A stretch of 61,784 nucleotides of DNA from Acidimicrobiaceae bacterium (GTDB lineage Bacteria; Actinomycetota; Acidimicrobiia; Acidimicrobiales; RAAP-2). The notes below the pieces were generated by a model. The model did not search any database, was not told the origin of the DNA, and worked only from the letters and a program-made list of their open reading frames with translations. The position numbers and the translations under genes were made by a program. The DNA is taken from NCBI GenBank assembly GCA_003153575.1, contig PLZW01000005.1:11171-72954 (forward strand), in the 5' to 3' direction. Positions 40,873 to 49,620 of this stretch are shown here, piece after piece. How positions within the stretch are numbered: position 1 is the stretch's first letter; each line of letters begins with the position of its first letter.

Positions 40873-42314
40873 CCGCCGGACCGACCCCGGGCATCGGGGA
40901 CCCGACCGCGGTCCCACGCGTGCACATCGTGGGGGTGGGCGGTGCCGGGATGAGTGCCATCGCCACCGTGCTCCACGCCATGGGCCACGAGGTGACCGGG
41001 AGCGACCTGCGGGAGTCCGGGGTGACCGATCGCCTCCGGTCGCTCGGGATCGGCGTCACCATCGGCCATGCCGCCGCCCATGTGGAAGGAGCCGACCTGG
41101 TCACCCACTCGTCGGCCGTGGCCGCGACCAACCCCGAGCTGACCGAGGCCCTCCGTCTCGGCCTCCCCGTCCTCAATCGGGCGGAGACCCTGGCCGGCAT
41201 CGCGGCCCTGAAGCGGTGCATCGCGGTGGCCGGGACCCACGGCAAGACGACCACCGCCTCGATGCTGTCGCTGATCCTGGTGGAGGCCGGCCTGCACCCG
41301 TCGTTCCTGATCGGCGGCGAGGTCAACGAGATCGGCACCAACGCGGTGTGGGACGCCGGTGAATGGATCGTGGTCGAGGCCGACGAGAGCGACGGCACCT
41401 TCCTCCGACTGGTGCCCGACATCGCCGTGGTGACCAACGTGGAGGCCGACCACCTCGACCACTACGGATCGTTCGACGCCGTGCGGTCGGCCTTCGCCGA
41501 ATTCCTGGGCGCCGCCCGCCACCGGGTGGTCGGTGGTGACGACGACGAGGCCCGGGCCATCGGCCAGGCGGTCGGAGCGGACATCGTGGGTCTGGGGACA
41601 GACGCCACCTACGCCATGACCGCGGTGGCGACCGGGCGCAGCTCGATCGCCTTCGACCTGGTCGGGCCCGATGGATCGCTGGCCGCCCACCTGGCCGTCG
41701 CCGTCCCCGGCCTCCACAACGCCAAGAACGCAGCCGTGGCCGCGGTGGCCGCCCTGGCCGCCGGCGTCGCACCCGACGCCGCCGCCCGAGCGCTGGCCCG
41801 CTTCGGCGGTGTGGCCCGGCGATTCGAATTCCGGGGCGAGCTCGACGGGGTCACCTACGTCGACGACTACGCCCACCTGCCCACCGAGGTCCGGGCCGCC
41901 CTGGCCGCGGCCCGCAACGGGGCGTGGGGTCGGGTGGTGGCGGTCTTCCAGCCCCACCGCTACACCAGGACGGCTGAGTTGGGCGGGGAGTTCGGCGGGG
42001 CCTTCGACGACGCCGACGTGATCGTGCTGACCGACGTCTACGGGGCCGGCGAGGCACCCATTCCCGGAGTGTCCGGCCGGCTGGTGGCCGACGCCGTGCG
42101 CCGGGCCCGCCCCGACGTCGAGGTCCGCTATGTGCCGGGCCGCCCCGACCTGGTGGCGGAGGTGGGCGGCCTCCTACGACGGGGCGACCTGTGCCTGACG
42201 CTCGGCGCCGGTGACCTGACCTCGCTGCCCGACGAACTCATGGCGGCGGCTTCCGTCGTTTCCGGCGACACCGGTGGACCCGGGAACACGGCGCCTGGGG
42301 ACGTGGCGCCTTGA
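40869..42314 (+). CDS. murC: UDP-N-acetylmuramate-L-alanine ligase
   Basis: A 481-residue Mur ligase. N-terminal UDP-binding HIVGVGGAGMSAIATVL, ATP loop GTHGKTTTASML, VEADESDGTF, VEADHLDHYGS and FQPHRYTRT are all present. GTG40869 overlaps the murG stop. The reading frame continues upstream without start support. Confidence 0.96.
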   Translation: MTAGPTPGIGDPTAVPRVHIVGVGGAGMSAIATVLHAMGHEVTGSDLRESGVTDRLRSLGIGVTIGHAAAHVEGADLVTHSSAVAATNPELTEALRLGLPVLNRAETLAGIAALKRCIAVAGTHGKTTTASMLSLILVEAGLHPSFLIGGEVNEIGTNAVWDAGEWIVVEADESDGTFLRLVPDIAVVTNVEADHLDHYGSFDAVRSAFAEFLGAARHRVVGGDDDEARAIGQAVGADIVGLGTDATYAMTAVATGRSSIAFDLVGPDGSLAAHLAVAVPGLHNAKNAAVAAVAALAAGVAPDAAARALARFGGVARRFEFRGELDGVTYVDDYAHLPTEVRAALAAARNGAWGRVVAVFQPHRYTRTAELGGEFGGAFDDADVIVLTDVYGAGEAPIPGVSGRLVADAVRRARPDVEVRYVPGRPDLVAEVGGLLRRGDLCLTLGAGDLTSLPDELMAAASVVSGDTGGPGNTAPGDVAP

Positions 42315-43234
42315 GTTCCGCCGACGACCTCGACACCCTGGCCGGACGCCTGGGTTCGGCTGCCATCCGGGACGCTCCACTCGGGAGCCGCACCACCTAC
42401 CGGGTGGGGGGCACCGCCGCCCTGGGCGCCGAGCCGGCGGACGAGGCCGCCCTGCTCGACATAGCCCGGGCCCTGCACGGCCTCGTCGTCCCCGTACTGG
42501 TGGTGGGCAACGGCTCCAACCTCCTGGTGGCCGACGCCGGCTTCGGGGGCCTGGCCGTCACACTCGGGCCCCGATTCGCCGGGCTGGCCATCGATGGTAC
42601 CGAGGTGCGGGCCGGCGGGGCCCTCGCCCTGCCCACCCTGGCCCGGCGCACGGCGGCGGCCGGCCTGACCGGCCTCGAGTGGGCCGTCGGGGTGCCGGGC
42701 ACGGTCGGTGGCGCCGTCCGCATGAACGCGGGGGGCCATGGGTCCGACACCGTCGCCACCCTGGTCGCCTTTAGGGTCGTCGACCTGGTCGCGGCGGAGG
42801 TGACGGACCAACCGGTCGGGCGACTGGCCGCCGGATACCGCCACACCTCGCTGGCGGCCACCGAGGTTGTGGTCGAGGCCACCCACCACCTGGCACCGGG
42901 CGATCCGGCCGCCGGGAAGGCGGCCATCGACGAGATCGTGCGGTGGCGGCGGGCCAATCAGCCGGGCGGGGCCAACGCAGGCTCGGTATTCACCAACCCG
43001 CCGGACAGCTCCGCCGGCCGCCTGGTCGAGGCCTGCGGTCTGAAAGGGCTCCGGATCGGCACGGCCGAGGTCTCCCGCAAGCACGCCAATTTCATCCAGG
43101 CCGACAAGGGTGGCTCGGCCGACGACGTCCTGGCCGTGATGGAACGGGTGCAGGCCGAGGTGGCTGCGTCCACCGGGGTGGAGCTGACCACCGAGGTCGA
43201 GATGGTCGGGTTCGACGGCGGGGGAGCGCCGTGA
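42311..43234 (+). CDS. murB: UDP-N-acetylenolpyruvoylglucosamine reductase
   Basis: A 307-residue FAD enzyme reducing the enolpyruvyl group. NGSNLLVADAGFGG and GVPGTVGGAVRMNAGGHG bind FAD; the catalytic Ser is in AGSVFTNP and the late Glu in TEVEMVG. The short substrate loop fits type II MurB. The TTG start overlaps the murC stop. ftsQ follows with a 4-nt overlap. Confidence 0.95.
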   Translation: MSSADDLDTLAGRLGSAAIRDAPLGSRTTYRVGGTAALGAEPADEAALLDIARALHGLVVPVLVVGNGSNLLVADAGFGGLAVTLGPRFAGLAIDGTEVRAGGALALPTLARRTAAAGLTGLEWAVGVPGTVGGAVRMNAGGHGSDTVATLVAFRVVDLVAAEVTDQPVGRLAAGYRHTSLAATEVVVEATHHLAPGDPAAGKAAIDEIVRWRRANQPGGANAGSVFTNPPDSSAGRLVEACGLKGLRIGTAEVSRKHANFIQADKGGSADDVLAVMERVQAEVAASTGVELTTEVEMVGFDGGGAP

Positions 43235-44019
43235 GCCCCGCCGACGCCCAGGGGCCCATCGACCCGAGGATCCGGGAGCGCCGGGCGTCGATCGAGCGTG
43301 GCCGTCTCCGCCGGCGTCTGCGGTGGGTGGCGGCCGTGGCGGCCGTGGCTGCCCTGGTGGCGCTGGCCATCGGCGCGCTCCACACGCCCTGGTTCGAGGC
43401 CAAGGTGGTGACGGTCACCGGCGTCCACCCGAACACCTCCGACCTCGCCATCGTCACGGCTGCGGGTCTCCTCCACCACCCACCGCTGATCAGCGTCGAC
43501 CCGGGGCCGACCGCGGCCCGGGTCGAGTCGCTCCCGTTCATCGCCTCGGCCCGGGTCACGAGGCACTGGCCGGACGCGGTGACCGTCGAGGTGACCGAAC
43601 GGAAGCCGGTGGTGGCGGCGGCCGGCCCGGCCGCCACCTGGTCCACCCTGGACGGCAACGGGCGCACCCTGGCCGTCACGACAGCCCGCCCGGCCCTGCC
43701 CGCCCTGGTCGTGCACGGTGCCTCCGGGCCGGTCCCCCCCGCCCCGATCGGGGGGACCATGGCCCCGGCCGCCGAATCCGGCCTAGCCGTGGCTCGGAGC
43801 CTGCCCCTGGCATTCTCCGGCCAGGTCACCGCGGTTGTGGTGGCGGCCGACGGAACCGTCTCGCTGGACCTGAACTCGAACCTGGTGGTCCTGCTCGGCA
43901 CGGTGAGCAACCTGGCGGCCAAATACGAGGACGTGGCCGCCATCATCGCCCACGCCCCGCTCCAGGGCGCTCACACCATCGACGTCACGGTGCCCCAGTC
44001 GCCCACCGTCGGGCCTTGA
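43231..44019 (+). CDS. ftsQ: Cell division protein FtsQ
   Basis: A 262-residue bitopic protein: basic cytoplasmic tail, one membrane segment (about 29-48), a POTRA domain starting at VVTVTGVHPNTSDLAIVTAAGL, and the FtsQ beta domain with VTRHWPDAVTVEVTERKPV. It links early and late divisome parts. It ends 160 bp before ftsZ, which has its own promoter. Confidence 0.92.
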   Translation: MSPADAQGPIDPRIRERRASIERGRLRRRLRWVAAVAAVAALVALAIGALHTPWFEAKVVTVTGVHPNTSDLAIVTAAGLLHHPPLISVDPGPTAARVESLPFIASARVTRHWPDAVTVEVTERKPVVAAAGPAATWSTLDGNGRTLAVTTARPALPALVVHGASGPVPPAPIGGTMAPAAESGLAVARSLPLAFSGQVTAVVVAADGTVSLDLNSNLVVLLGTVSNLAAKYEDVAAIIAHAPLQGAHTIDVTVPQSPTVGP

Positions 44020-44093
44020 CGCCCTTGTGCCCTGTGTGCTCGACGCAGGCGTGGGACCGTGGCCGATGGGCGCCGCCGTGGCTTCCACTGTGC

Positions 44094-44122
44094 TTGCAAA
44101 CGGACCCTGCGAACCGTATCGT
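44094..44122 (+). promoter_or_regulatory. ftsZ promoter
   Basis: TTGCAA (44094-44099) and TATCGT (44117-44122), spacing exactly 17 bp. The predicted start is near 44129, giving a leader of about 50 nt. This permits ftsZ expression apart from the mra promoter. Confidence 0.7.
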
Positions 44123-44137
44123 TAGCGCGAACTCGCA

Positions 44138-44156
44138 GGTTGGAACGGATTCAACC
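44138..44156 (+). other. Small hairpin in the ftsZ leader
   Basis: GGTTGGAA-CGGA-TTCAACC can pair as a 7-bp stem with one bulged G and a 4-nt loop, about 20 nt before the start codon. It could be an RNA control element or a protein-binding site. Confidence 0.45.
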
Positions 44157-44179
44157 TTTGGTCGAGGGTGAGGAACTCC

Positions 44180-45307
44180 ATGACCGTTCCGGCACAGAGC
44201 AACTATTTTGCCGTCATCAAGGTGGTCGGCGTGGGCGGGGGCGGTGTCAACGCCGTCAACAGGATGATCGATGCGGGACTCCGAGGGGTGGAGTTCATCG
44301 CCACCAACACCGACGCCCAGGCGTTGCTGATGAGCGACGCCGATCTCAAACTCGACATCGGCCGCCAGCTCACCCGGGGTCTCGGGGCGGGTAGCGACCC
44401 CGAGGTGGGGCGCCTGGCCGCCGAGGAGCACCGCTCTGAGATCGAGGAGGCCCTGAAAGGCGCCGACATGGTGTTCATCACCGCCGGCAAGGGCGGAGGC
44501 ACCGGCACCGGGGCCGCCCCGGTGGTCGCCGAGGTCGCCAAGAGTCTCGGGGCCCTGACCATCGGCGTGGTCACCCGACCGTTCACGTTCGAGGGTCGAC
44601 GGCGCTCGGTCCAGGCCGAGCAGGGCATCCAGAACCTGAAGGAGAAGGTCGACACCCTCATCATCATCCCCAACGACCGGCTGCTGACCGTGTCGAACGA
44701 GAAGACGTCGATGGTCAACGCGTTCAAGATGGCCGACGAGGTCCTGATGCAGGGCGTCCAGGGCATCACCAGCCTGATCACCATTCCCGGCCTCATCAAC
44801 ACCGACTTCGCCGATGTGAAGATGATCATGTCCAACGCCGGGACCGCCATCATGGGCATCGGATCGGCCACGGGTGAGGGTCGGGCGGTCAACGCCGCCC
44901 GGTCCGCCATCACCAGCCCGCTCCTCGAGGCGTCCATCGAGGGGGCCCGTGGGATCCTGCTCAACATCGCCGGTGGGCCCGACCTCGGCCTGTTCGAGGT
45001 GAACGAGGCCGCCGAGATCATCCACGGGGTGGCGCATCCCGATGCCAACATCATCTTCGGCAGCGTGATCGACGAGGCCATGGGGGAGGAGGTCCGGGTG
45101 ACCGTCATCGCCGCGGGCTTCGAGCGCTGGGAGGCACAGGCCCCGGTGCGCGGCGGTGGCGCGGCCGCCGAGTCGACCGGTCGTGACGAAGCGCGCAGTC
45201 GGGTGCTCGGCGCGGATTCGAACCACGAGGACATCTTCGCCACCCCGGCCGACGACGACCTCGACATCGGGGACGACGACTTCGACGTCCCCTCGTTCCT
45301 GCGCTGA
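44180..45307 (+). CDS. ftsZ: Cell division GTPase FtsZ
   Basis: A 375-residue tubulin homologue. [12 protein letters not shown], the tubulin signature [13 protein letters not shown] and synergy-loop NTDFADVK are present. The C-terminal peptide [11 protein letters not shown] is the conserved tail that binds SepF. The acidic linker is short (about 50 residues). ATG44180 is preceded by GTGAGGA at good spacing; GTG44168 in frame is less likely. Confidence 0.97.
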   Translation: MTVPAQSNYFAVIKVVGVGGGGVNAVNRMIDAGLRGVEFIATNTDAQALLMSDADLKLDIGRQLTRGLGAGSDPEVGRLAAEEHRSEIEEALKGADMVFITAGKGGGTGTGAAPVVAEVAKSLGALTIGVVTRPFTFEGRRRSVQAEQGIQNLKEKVDTLIIIPNDRLLTVSNEKTSMVNAFKMADEVLMQGVQGITSLITIPGLINTDFADVKMIMSNAGTAIMGIGSATGEGRAVNAARSAITSPLLEASIEGARGILLNIAGGPDLGLFEVNEAAEIIHGVAHPDANIIFGSVIDEAMGEEVRVTVIAAGFERWEAQAPVRGGGAAAESTGRDEARSRVLGADSNHEDIFATPADDDLDIGDDDFDVPSFLR

Positions 45308-45315
45308 CCCACGCC

Positions 45316-46101
45316 GTGACGCGGGTCAGCGGCGCGTCCATACGGAGACTCCTCGGGGACACCTTCGCCGCCTGGTCCGACGCTTCCCGGGGCGACCTGC
45401 GACCCGCTGGGCACGGACCTGACGACGGCGCCGCGCTGGGTAGGTTGGCACTCGAGCTGTCGCGGGAAACGGGCGGGTCCGTCGAGCGGGTGGCGTGGAT
45501 GACGCAGATGCACGGTTCCGACGTCCGTGCCGTCTCATGGGAGTCGTCCCCCGACGGGCACGTCGGGGCGCCCGCCATGTGGCATCTCGGCGAGGGGGAT
45601 GCCGTCACGTCGGGGACCCCCGGGGTGGCGCTCTGCGTCCTGACCGCCGACTGCGGCGCGTTGGCCCTGGCCAGTCCCGAGGGGTTCTTCGGCGCCGTAC
45701 ACGCCGGCTGGCGCGGTCTGCGCGACGGGGTCGTGGAGGCGGCCGTGGAGCGCCTGCGGGGTTGGGGCGCGACGGACGTGGTCGGCTCGCTCGGTCCCTG
45801 CATCCACCCGGGGTGCTACGAGTTCGCCGAGGGCGACCTCGACTCGGTGGCCGACGTCTACGGCGGGCAGGTCCGGGGACGCACCACAGAAGGCCGCCCC
45901 GCACTCGACGTCCCGGCCGCCATTGCCGTCGCGTTGGCGCGCGCCGGGGGGCGCATGGTCACCGGCGTCGACTCGTGCACCGCATGCGGAGGCGCCTCGT
46001 TTTCGCACCGGGCCAGGGCCGACACCGGTCGCCAGGCCCTGGTGGTCTGGACGTCGGGTCCGGATGCGGGTCCTGCGGCGGGTCCGGACCCGGTCGCGTG
46101 A
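45316..46101 (+). CDS. pgeF: Laccase-domain purine nucleoside/peptidoglycan-editing factor
   Basis: A 261-residue protein of the YfiH/PgeF (multicopper polyphenol oxidase-like) family. MHGSDV, LTADCGALAL, AVHAGWRGL and GPCIHPGCYEF carry the zinc His/Cys ligands. Known members act as purine nucleoside phosphorylase/deaminase-type enzymes or in peptidoglycan precursor quality control. The position after ftsZ is conserved in Gram-positives. It ends overlapping yggS. Confidence 0.9.
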   Translation: MTRVSGASIRRLLGDTFAAWSDASRGDLRPAGHGPDDGAALGRLALELSRETGGSVERVAWMTQMHGSDVRAVSWESSPDGHVGAPAMWHLGEGDAVTSGTPGVALCVLTADCGALALASPEGFFGAVHAGWRGLRDGVVEAAVERLRGWGATDVVGSLGPCIHPGCYEFAEGDLDSVADVYGGQVRGRTTEGRPALDVPAAIAVALARAGGRMVTGVDSCTACGGASFSHRARADTGRQALVVWTSGPDAGPAAGPDPVA

Positions 46102-46775
46102 CCGCTCCGACCTCTGCTTTCGAAGGATTCGAGGGGCGGCTGGCCGGCATCCGCTCGCGCATCGAGGCGGCCGCACCCGACCCCGGCCGGGTGACTCTGG
46201 TGGCGGTCACCAAAGGATTCGGCCCGGAGGCGGTGCGCACCGCACTCGCCGCCGGCCTGGGTGTGGTGGGGGAGAACTACGCCGACGAGCTGGTCGCCAA
46301 GTTCGCGGTGGTGGGCGACGACCCGGGGACCGCCCCGGAGTGGCACTTCCTCGGGACCATCCAGCGCAACAAGGTGCCACGCCTGGCGCCGATCGTCGCC
46401 TGCTGGCAGTCCGTGTGTCGGCTGGAGGAGGGCCGGGCCATCGCCAAGAGGCGGCCAGGGGCCCGGGTGCTCGTCCAGGTCGACGTGGCCGACCTGCCCG
46501 GGCGGGGGGGCGTGGCGCCCGCCGGGGTGCCGGGACTGGTGACCGCCCTCCGCGCCGAGGACCTCGACGTGGCCGGACTGATGGCTGTGGGGACGCCCGG
46601 CCCCCCCGAGGGAGCCCGGGCGGGATTCCGGGAGGTCACCCGCTTGGCCGATGCCCTCGGACTGGCTGTCCGGTCGATGGGCATGACCGACGACCTCGAA
46701 GTGGCCCTGTCCGAAGGGTCGACCATGGTGCGGATCGGCCGGGCCCTGTTCGGCGAGCGGCCGCCCCGGGGATGA
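46098..46775 (+). CDS. PLP homeostasis protein (YggS/PLPBP)
   Basis: A 225-residue fold-type III PLP-binding protein. The PLP Lys lies in VAVTKGFGPE, near the N-terminus; GENYADEL, WHFLGTIQRNK and the late SMGMTDDLEVALSEGSTMVRIG are family blocks. GTG46098 overlaps the pgeF stop. The family sits between pgeF and sepF in many Gram-positives. Confidence 0.94.
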   Translation: MTAPTSAFEGFEGRLAGIRSRIEAAAPDPGRVTLVAVTKGFGPEAVRTALAAGLGVVGENYADELVAKFAVVGDDPGTAPEWHFLGTIQRNKVPRLAPIVACWQSVCRLEEGRAIAKRRPGARVLVQVDVADLPGRGGVAPAGVPGLVTALRAEDLDVAGLMAVGTPGPPEGARAGFREVTRLADALGLAVRSMGMTDDLEVALSEGSTMVRIGRALFGERPPRG

Positions 46776-46798
46776 TCGGACCCACCGGCGACCGATCA
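46773..46798 (+). other. Hairpin at the yggS stop
   Basis: TGATCGG (46773-46779) pairs with CCGATCA (46792-46798) around a 12-nt loop. There is no T-run. It could attenuate read-through into sepF. Confidence 0.4.
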
Positions 46799-46859
46799 GG
46801 GCCCGTAGCGTGCAACCCCGGGTTCGAGCCACGCACTACGCTGTCGCAGGGAGGAACAA

Positions 46860-47417
46860 ATGGCTACCTCGTTCTTGAAAAAGTCCATGGCCTATCTCGG
46901 CCTGGTCGACGATTACGACGATTACGACGAATACGACAGCCGCCCCACGCCGGTCGGTGGGCGCCAGCGCCCCGCGGACGTCGAGGAGGAGCTCCCCGCG
47001 CCTGCGCCCGCGCCGGGACGCATCAGGGTCACGACGGCCAGCAGCCAGGGCACTCCGGTGAGCGCCACTCCCCAGGTCACCCCCGCCCGCCCCGCCACGT
47101 CGCCGTCGGTCAGGATCTCCACGCCCGAATCGGCCGCGTCCAACGCGCGGGTGCACATCGTGGCGCCGGCCCGTTTTGCCGACGCCGTGGAGATCGCCAA
47201 CCGCCTCATGAGCAACCAGCCGGTGATCGTCAACATGCAGACAGCCGACCGCGATCTGCAGCGTCGGATGATCGACTTCTGCAGCGGTGCGACCTACGCG
47301 CTGTCCGGGGGGATGGAGCGGGTGGCCGACGAGGTGTTCCTCCTCACGCCGTCCAACGTCAAGGTGTCGGACGAGGAACGCCAGCGCCTGGCCGACCACG
47401 GCCTGGTCAGTCCCTGA
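46860..47417 (+). CDS. sepF: Cell division protein SepF
   Basis: A 185-residue FtsZ membrane anchor. An N-terminal amphipathic helix (ATSFLKKSMAYLGLVDDYDDYDEY) precedes a Pro-rich linker, then the DUF552 core (VHIVAPARFADAVEIANRLMSNQPVIVNMQ; RMIDFCSGATYALSGGMERVADEVFLLTPSNV). It replaces FtsA in actinobacteria. AGGGAGGA stands before ATG46860; TACGCT (46837-46842) is a possible -10. Confidence 0.96.
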   Translation: MATSFLKKSMAYLGLVDDYDDYDEYDSRPTPVGGRQRPADVEEELPAPAPAPGRIRVTTASSQGTPVSATPQVTPARPATSPSVRISTPESAASNARVHIVAPARFADAVEIANRLMSNQPVIVNMQTADRDLQRRMIDFCSGATYALSGGMERVADEVFLLTPSNVKVSDEERQRLADHGLVSP

Positions 47418-47441
47418 CCTCGCGTCGACCCAGCGTCGCCG

Positions 47442-47447
47442 TAGGCT
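47442..47447 (+). promoter_or_regulatory. -10 element (TAGGCT) for yggT
   Basis: TAGGCT ends 8 nt before ATG47456, with no ribosome-binding site. Confidence 0.45.
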
Positions 47448-47455
47448 GATCGAGC

Positions 47456-47725
47456 ATGCTCGGGCTCATCGGTGATCTCCTCTATGTCTTCCTCCTGGTC
47501 CTCCTGGCCTATTCGATCCTGAGCTGGCTGACCTACTCCGGGCGGTTGAACGTCGATTCGCCGGTGTTCAAGGTGCAGCGGGTGCTGGCCAGCATCTGCG
47601 AGCCCGTGCTGCGCCCGGTGCGCAGGCTGATCCCGCCGGTCCAGGTGGGTGGCGTGGGCCTCGACCTGTCGGTGCTGGTGGTCTTCCTGGTCATCTCGGT
47701 CCTGGTCAACACCGTCTTCCGCTGA
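47456..47725 (+). CDS. YggT-family membrane protein
   Basis: An 89-residue protein with two membrane segments (about 3-23 and 66-86) flanking VLASICEPVLRPVRRLIPP, the YggT signature. It sits between sepF and divIVA in most Gram-positives (YlmG-type), and is linked with division and envelope function. Precise role unknown. Confidence 0.9.
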   Translation: MLGLIGDLLYVFLLVLLAYSILSWLTYSGRLNVDSPVFKVQRVLASICEPVLRPVRRLIPPVQVGGVGLDLSVLVVFLVISVLVNTVFR

Positions 47726-47807
47726 CCTCCCGGGAACACCCTTCACGGGGCCGGACGGGACCCGACGGCCGGCGGCGCAAATCCCTGGATTTCTGGCGGG
47801 GCACCGC

Positions 47808-47813
47808 TACCAT
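47808..47813 (+). promoter_or_regulatory. -10 element (TACCAT) for divIVA
   Basis: TACCAT ends 6 nt before ATG47820; a leaderless transcript is predicted. Confidence 0.45.
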
Positions 47814-47819
47814 TGGGCC

Positions 47820-48470
47820 ATGGACGCTTCTCAATCTGCACTCGACTCGCTGCGCACCGTGGAATTCCGGGAGACGCTCAAGGGCTACCACCGGGATGAC
47901 GTCGACGAGTACCTCGAGAAGGCGGCGGTCGAGGCCGAAGGCCTGCAGGAGCAGCTGCGCCAGAGCACCGAACGACTGCGCAAGGCTGCGGAGACGATCG
48001 CCCAGCTCGAGACCGAGTTGGCGGCCAAGCCGGAGGTCCCGCCCGCCCCGCCCGCCCCGGCCGCGCCGGTCATCGCCGACGACACGCTGCAGCGCACGCT
48101 GGTACTGGCCCAGAAATTCGTGGACGAGACCAAGGCCGACGCCGAAGCCCAAGCCGCCCGCGTCATCGCCGATGCCGAGTCCCAGGCCCGCAAGGTCCAG
48201 GCCGAGTCCGAGCAACGACTCCGTGAGGAGATCGCCCGGCTCGAGTCCAACCGCAGCCACCTTTCCCACGAGGTGGAGACCATGGCCCGTCAGCTCGAGA
48301 CGGAACGGGACCGCCTACGATCCGCCCTGTCGGAGATGCTCACGTGGGTGGACGGCAGCCTGGGCGCGGGATCGTCGGACGAAGGATCGGCGGTCACCAA
48401 CATCGCCGAGGCCCAGCGGAGCCCCGGCGAAGTGACCCATCTGCGCCCCTCCGGCTCGCTTCCCCTCTGA
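47820..48470 (+). CDS. divIVA: DivIVA/Wag31-type polar growth protein
   Basis: A 216-residue coiled-coil protein. The N-terminal lipid-binding domain reads LDSLRTVEFRETLKGYHRDDVDEYLEK; long heptad coiled coils (about 40-85 and 110-185) surround a Pro/Ala linker (EVPPAPPAPAAPVIADD). It marks curved membranes at poles and septa and recruits the wall-growth machinery. ATG47820 gives the expected N-terminus and lies 6 nt after the -10. Confidence 0.93.
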   Translation: MDASQSALDSLRTVEFRETLKGYHRDDVDEYLEKAAVEAEGLQEQLRQSTERLRKAAETIAQLETELAAKPEVPPAPPAPAAPVIADDTLQRTLVLAQKFVDETKADAEAQAARVIADAESQARKVQAESEQRLREEIARLESNRSHLSHEVETMARQLETERDRLRSALSEMLTWVDGSLGAGSSDEGSAVTNIAEAQRSPGEVTHLRPSGSLPL

Positions 48471-48475
48471 GGTAG

Positions 48476-48500
48476 CCGGGCCCGGCCACCCCGGCCCCGG
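48476..48500 (+). terminator. GC-rich hairpin after divIVA
   Basis: A 10-bp imperfect stem (48476-48485 with 48491-48500, one mismatch) starts 6 nt after the divIVA stop, with a 5-nt loop and no T-run. It probably closes the dcw transcript. Confidence 0.5.
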
Positions 48501-48632
48501 GACACGCCGTCTTCACCCGGTCCTGTCCTGTGTCCCGTGACGCCTCCGTTCGGTCGGCGACGGCGGGCGGGTCGTCCGAACGCCGCTGATCCACGACTAG
48601 GGTGCCTGGGACGTCAGACCGGGTGCTCCGGA

Positions 48633-48661
48633 TTGATGTAGCCCCACGGGCACGGTAGGGT
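48633..48661 (+). promoter_or_regulatory. Promoter for the DksA-like gene
   Basis: TTGATG (48633-48638) and TAGGGT (48656-48661) with 17-bp spacing; leader of about 85 nt ending in AAGGAGG before TTG48752. The rest of the 281-bp gap after divIVA shows nothing else convincing. Confidence 0.6.
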
Positions 48662-48751
48662 CACCCGCTCGCCGATGTAGGCAGCGCTGTCCCGACGGTG
48701 CCTCGGTGCGCCGGACCGGGCGCGACGGGCTGATCCTCGAAGGAGGTCGAG

Positions 48752-49606
48752 TTGACCGCATTGAAGAAGTCGTCGGCGAGCGCCAAGAAGGCCGCTCCGG
48801 CCAAGAAGGCGCCAACAGCCAAGAAGGCCACGCCGGCCAAGAAGGCCACGCCGGCCAAGAAGTCCGCGGCACTGAACTCGAAGACACCCGCCAAGAAGCC
48901 CGCACCATCGGCCAAGAGAGCCACGCCCGCCAAGGCCACCACGGCCAAGTCCCCGACCAAGAAGGCCACCGTCACCATCTCCAGCTCCGCCAAGAAGTCC
49001 GCACCGGCCGCCCAGGCGGCCCACAGGGTCGCCCCTGCCAAGAAGACCGCGCCCGCCAAGAAGGCCGTCGCCAAGAAGACAGCACCCGCCAAGAAGGCCG
49101 TGGCACCGAAGAAGGCCGTCGCCAAGAAGTCGGTGCCTGCCAAGGCCGCCCCAGCTCCGGCCCCGGCCCCGGTCAAGGCGGTCAAGAAGGTTGCGCCCGA
49201 GCCGCCGAAGCGTCCCACGGTCGGTCCGTATGCCAAGGACACGAAGTTCCTCGACGCACAACGGGTCCTCCTCAACGAGGAGCGGACGATCTATGCAGGC
49301 CAGGCCATCGACCTGCGGGCCGAAGCCGACTCGCTGGCGCTGGAACGGGAGCCGGGCGACGTCCAATTCGACGAGGAGTCGGGCGAGGGCGGCACGGTCA
49401 CTGTCGATCGCGAGCGCAACCTGGCGTTGTCGGCTCAGGCCACGGCAGCGGTGGAAGAGATCGACGATGCCTTGAAGAAGATCGACCGCAAGTACTACGG
49501 CGGGTGCGAACGCTGTTACCGGCCGATCCCGAAGGCGCGGCTTCAGGCTCTGCCCTTCGCACGCCTGTGCGTCGCGTGCAAGAGCGGTGGCCTGTCCCGG
49601 CGCTGA
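48752..49606 (+). CDS. TraR/DksA zinc-finger protein with histone-like Lys/Ala tail
   Basis: A 284-residue protein. Residues 1-150 are tandem AKK/PAKK units like histone H1 tails and should be disordered and bind nucleic acid. The C-terminus has a helical hairpin (about 165-245) and the four-cysteine finger CERCYRPIPKARLQALPFARLCVAC of TraR/DksA proteins that enter the RNA polymerase secondary channel. The TTG start has an excellent AAGGAGG site. Homologues precede lspA and rluD in other actinobacteria, though tail length varies. Confidence 0.88.
   Translation: MTALKKSSASAKKAAPAKKAPTAKKATPAKKATPAKKSAALNSKTPAKKPAPSAKRATPAKATTAKSPTKKATVTISSSAKKSAPAAQAAHRVAPAKKTAPAKKAVAKKTAPAKKAVAPKKAVAKKSVPAKAAPAPAPAPVKAVKKVAPEPPKRPTVGPYAKDTKFLDAQRVLLNEERTIYAGQAIDLRAEADSLALEREPGDVQFDEESGEGGTVTVDRERNLALSAQATAAVEEIDDALKKIDRKYYGGCERCYRPIPKARLQALPFARLCVACKSGGLSRR
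48770..49190 (+). repeat. GCCAAGAAG-type triplet repeats encoding AKK units
   Basis: Dozens of imperfect GCC-AAG-AAG units inside the DksA-like gene. Likely prone to expansion or contraction in frame. Confidence 0.75.
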
Positions 49607-49620
49607 CCGACGAGACGGCC

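Noticed and set aside
46811-46836. GGTTCGAGCC resembling a tRNA T-arm
   Set aside because: Flanking bases do not form the T-stem and no D-arm, anticodon arm or acceptor pairing is found.
48770-49190. CRISPR-like or satellite array
   Set aside because: The repeats are in-frame GCC-AAG-AAG codons of the Lys/Ala tail, without spacers of constant length.
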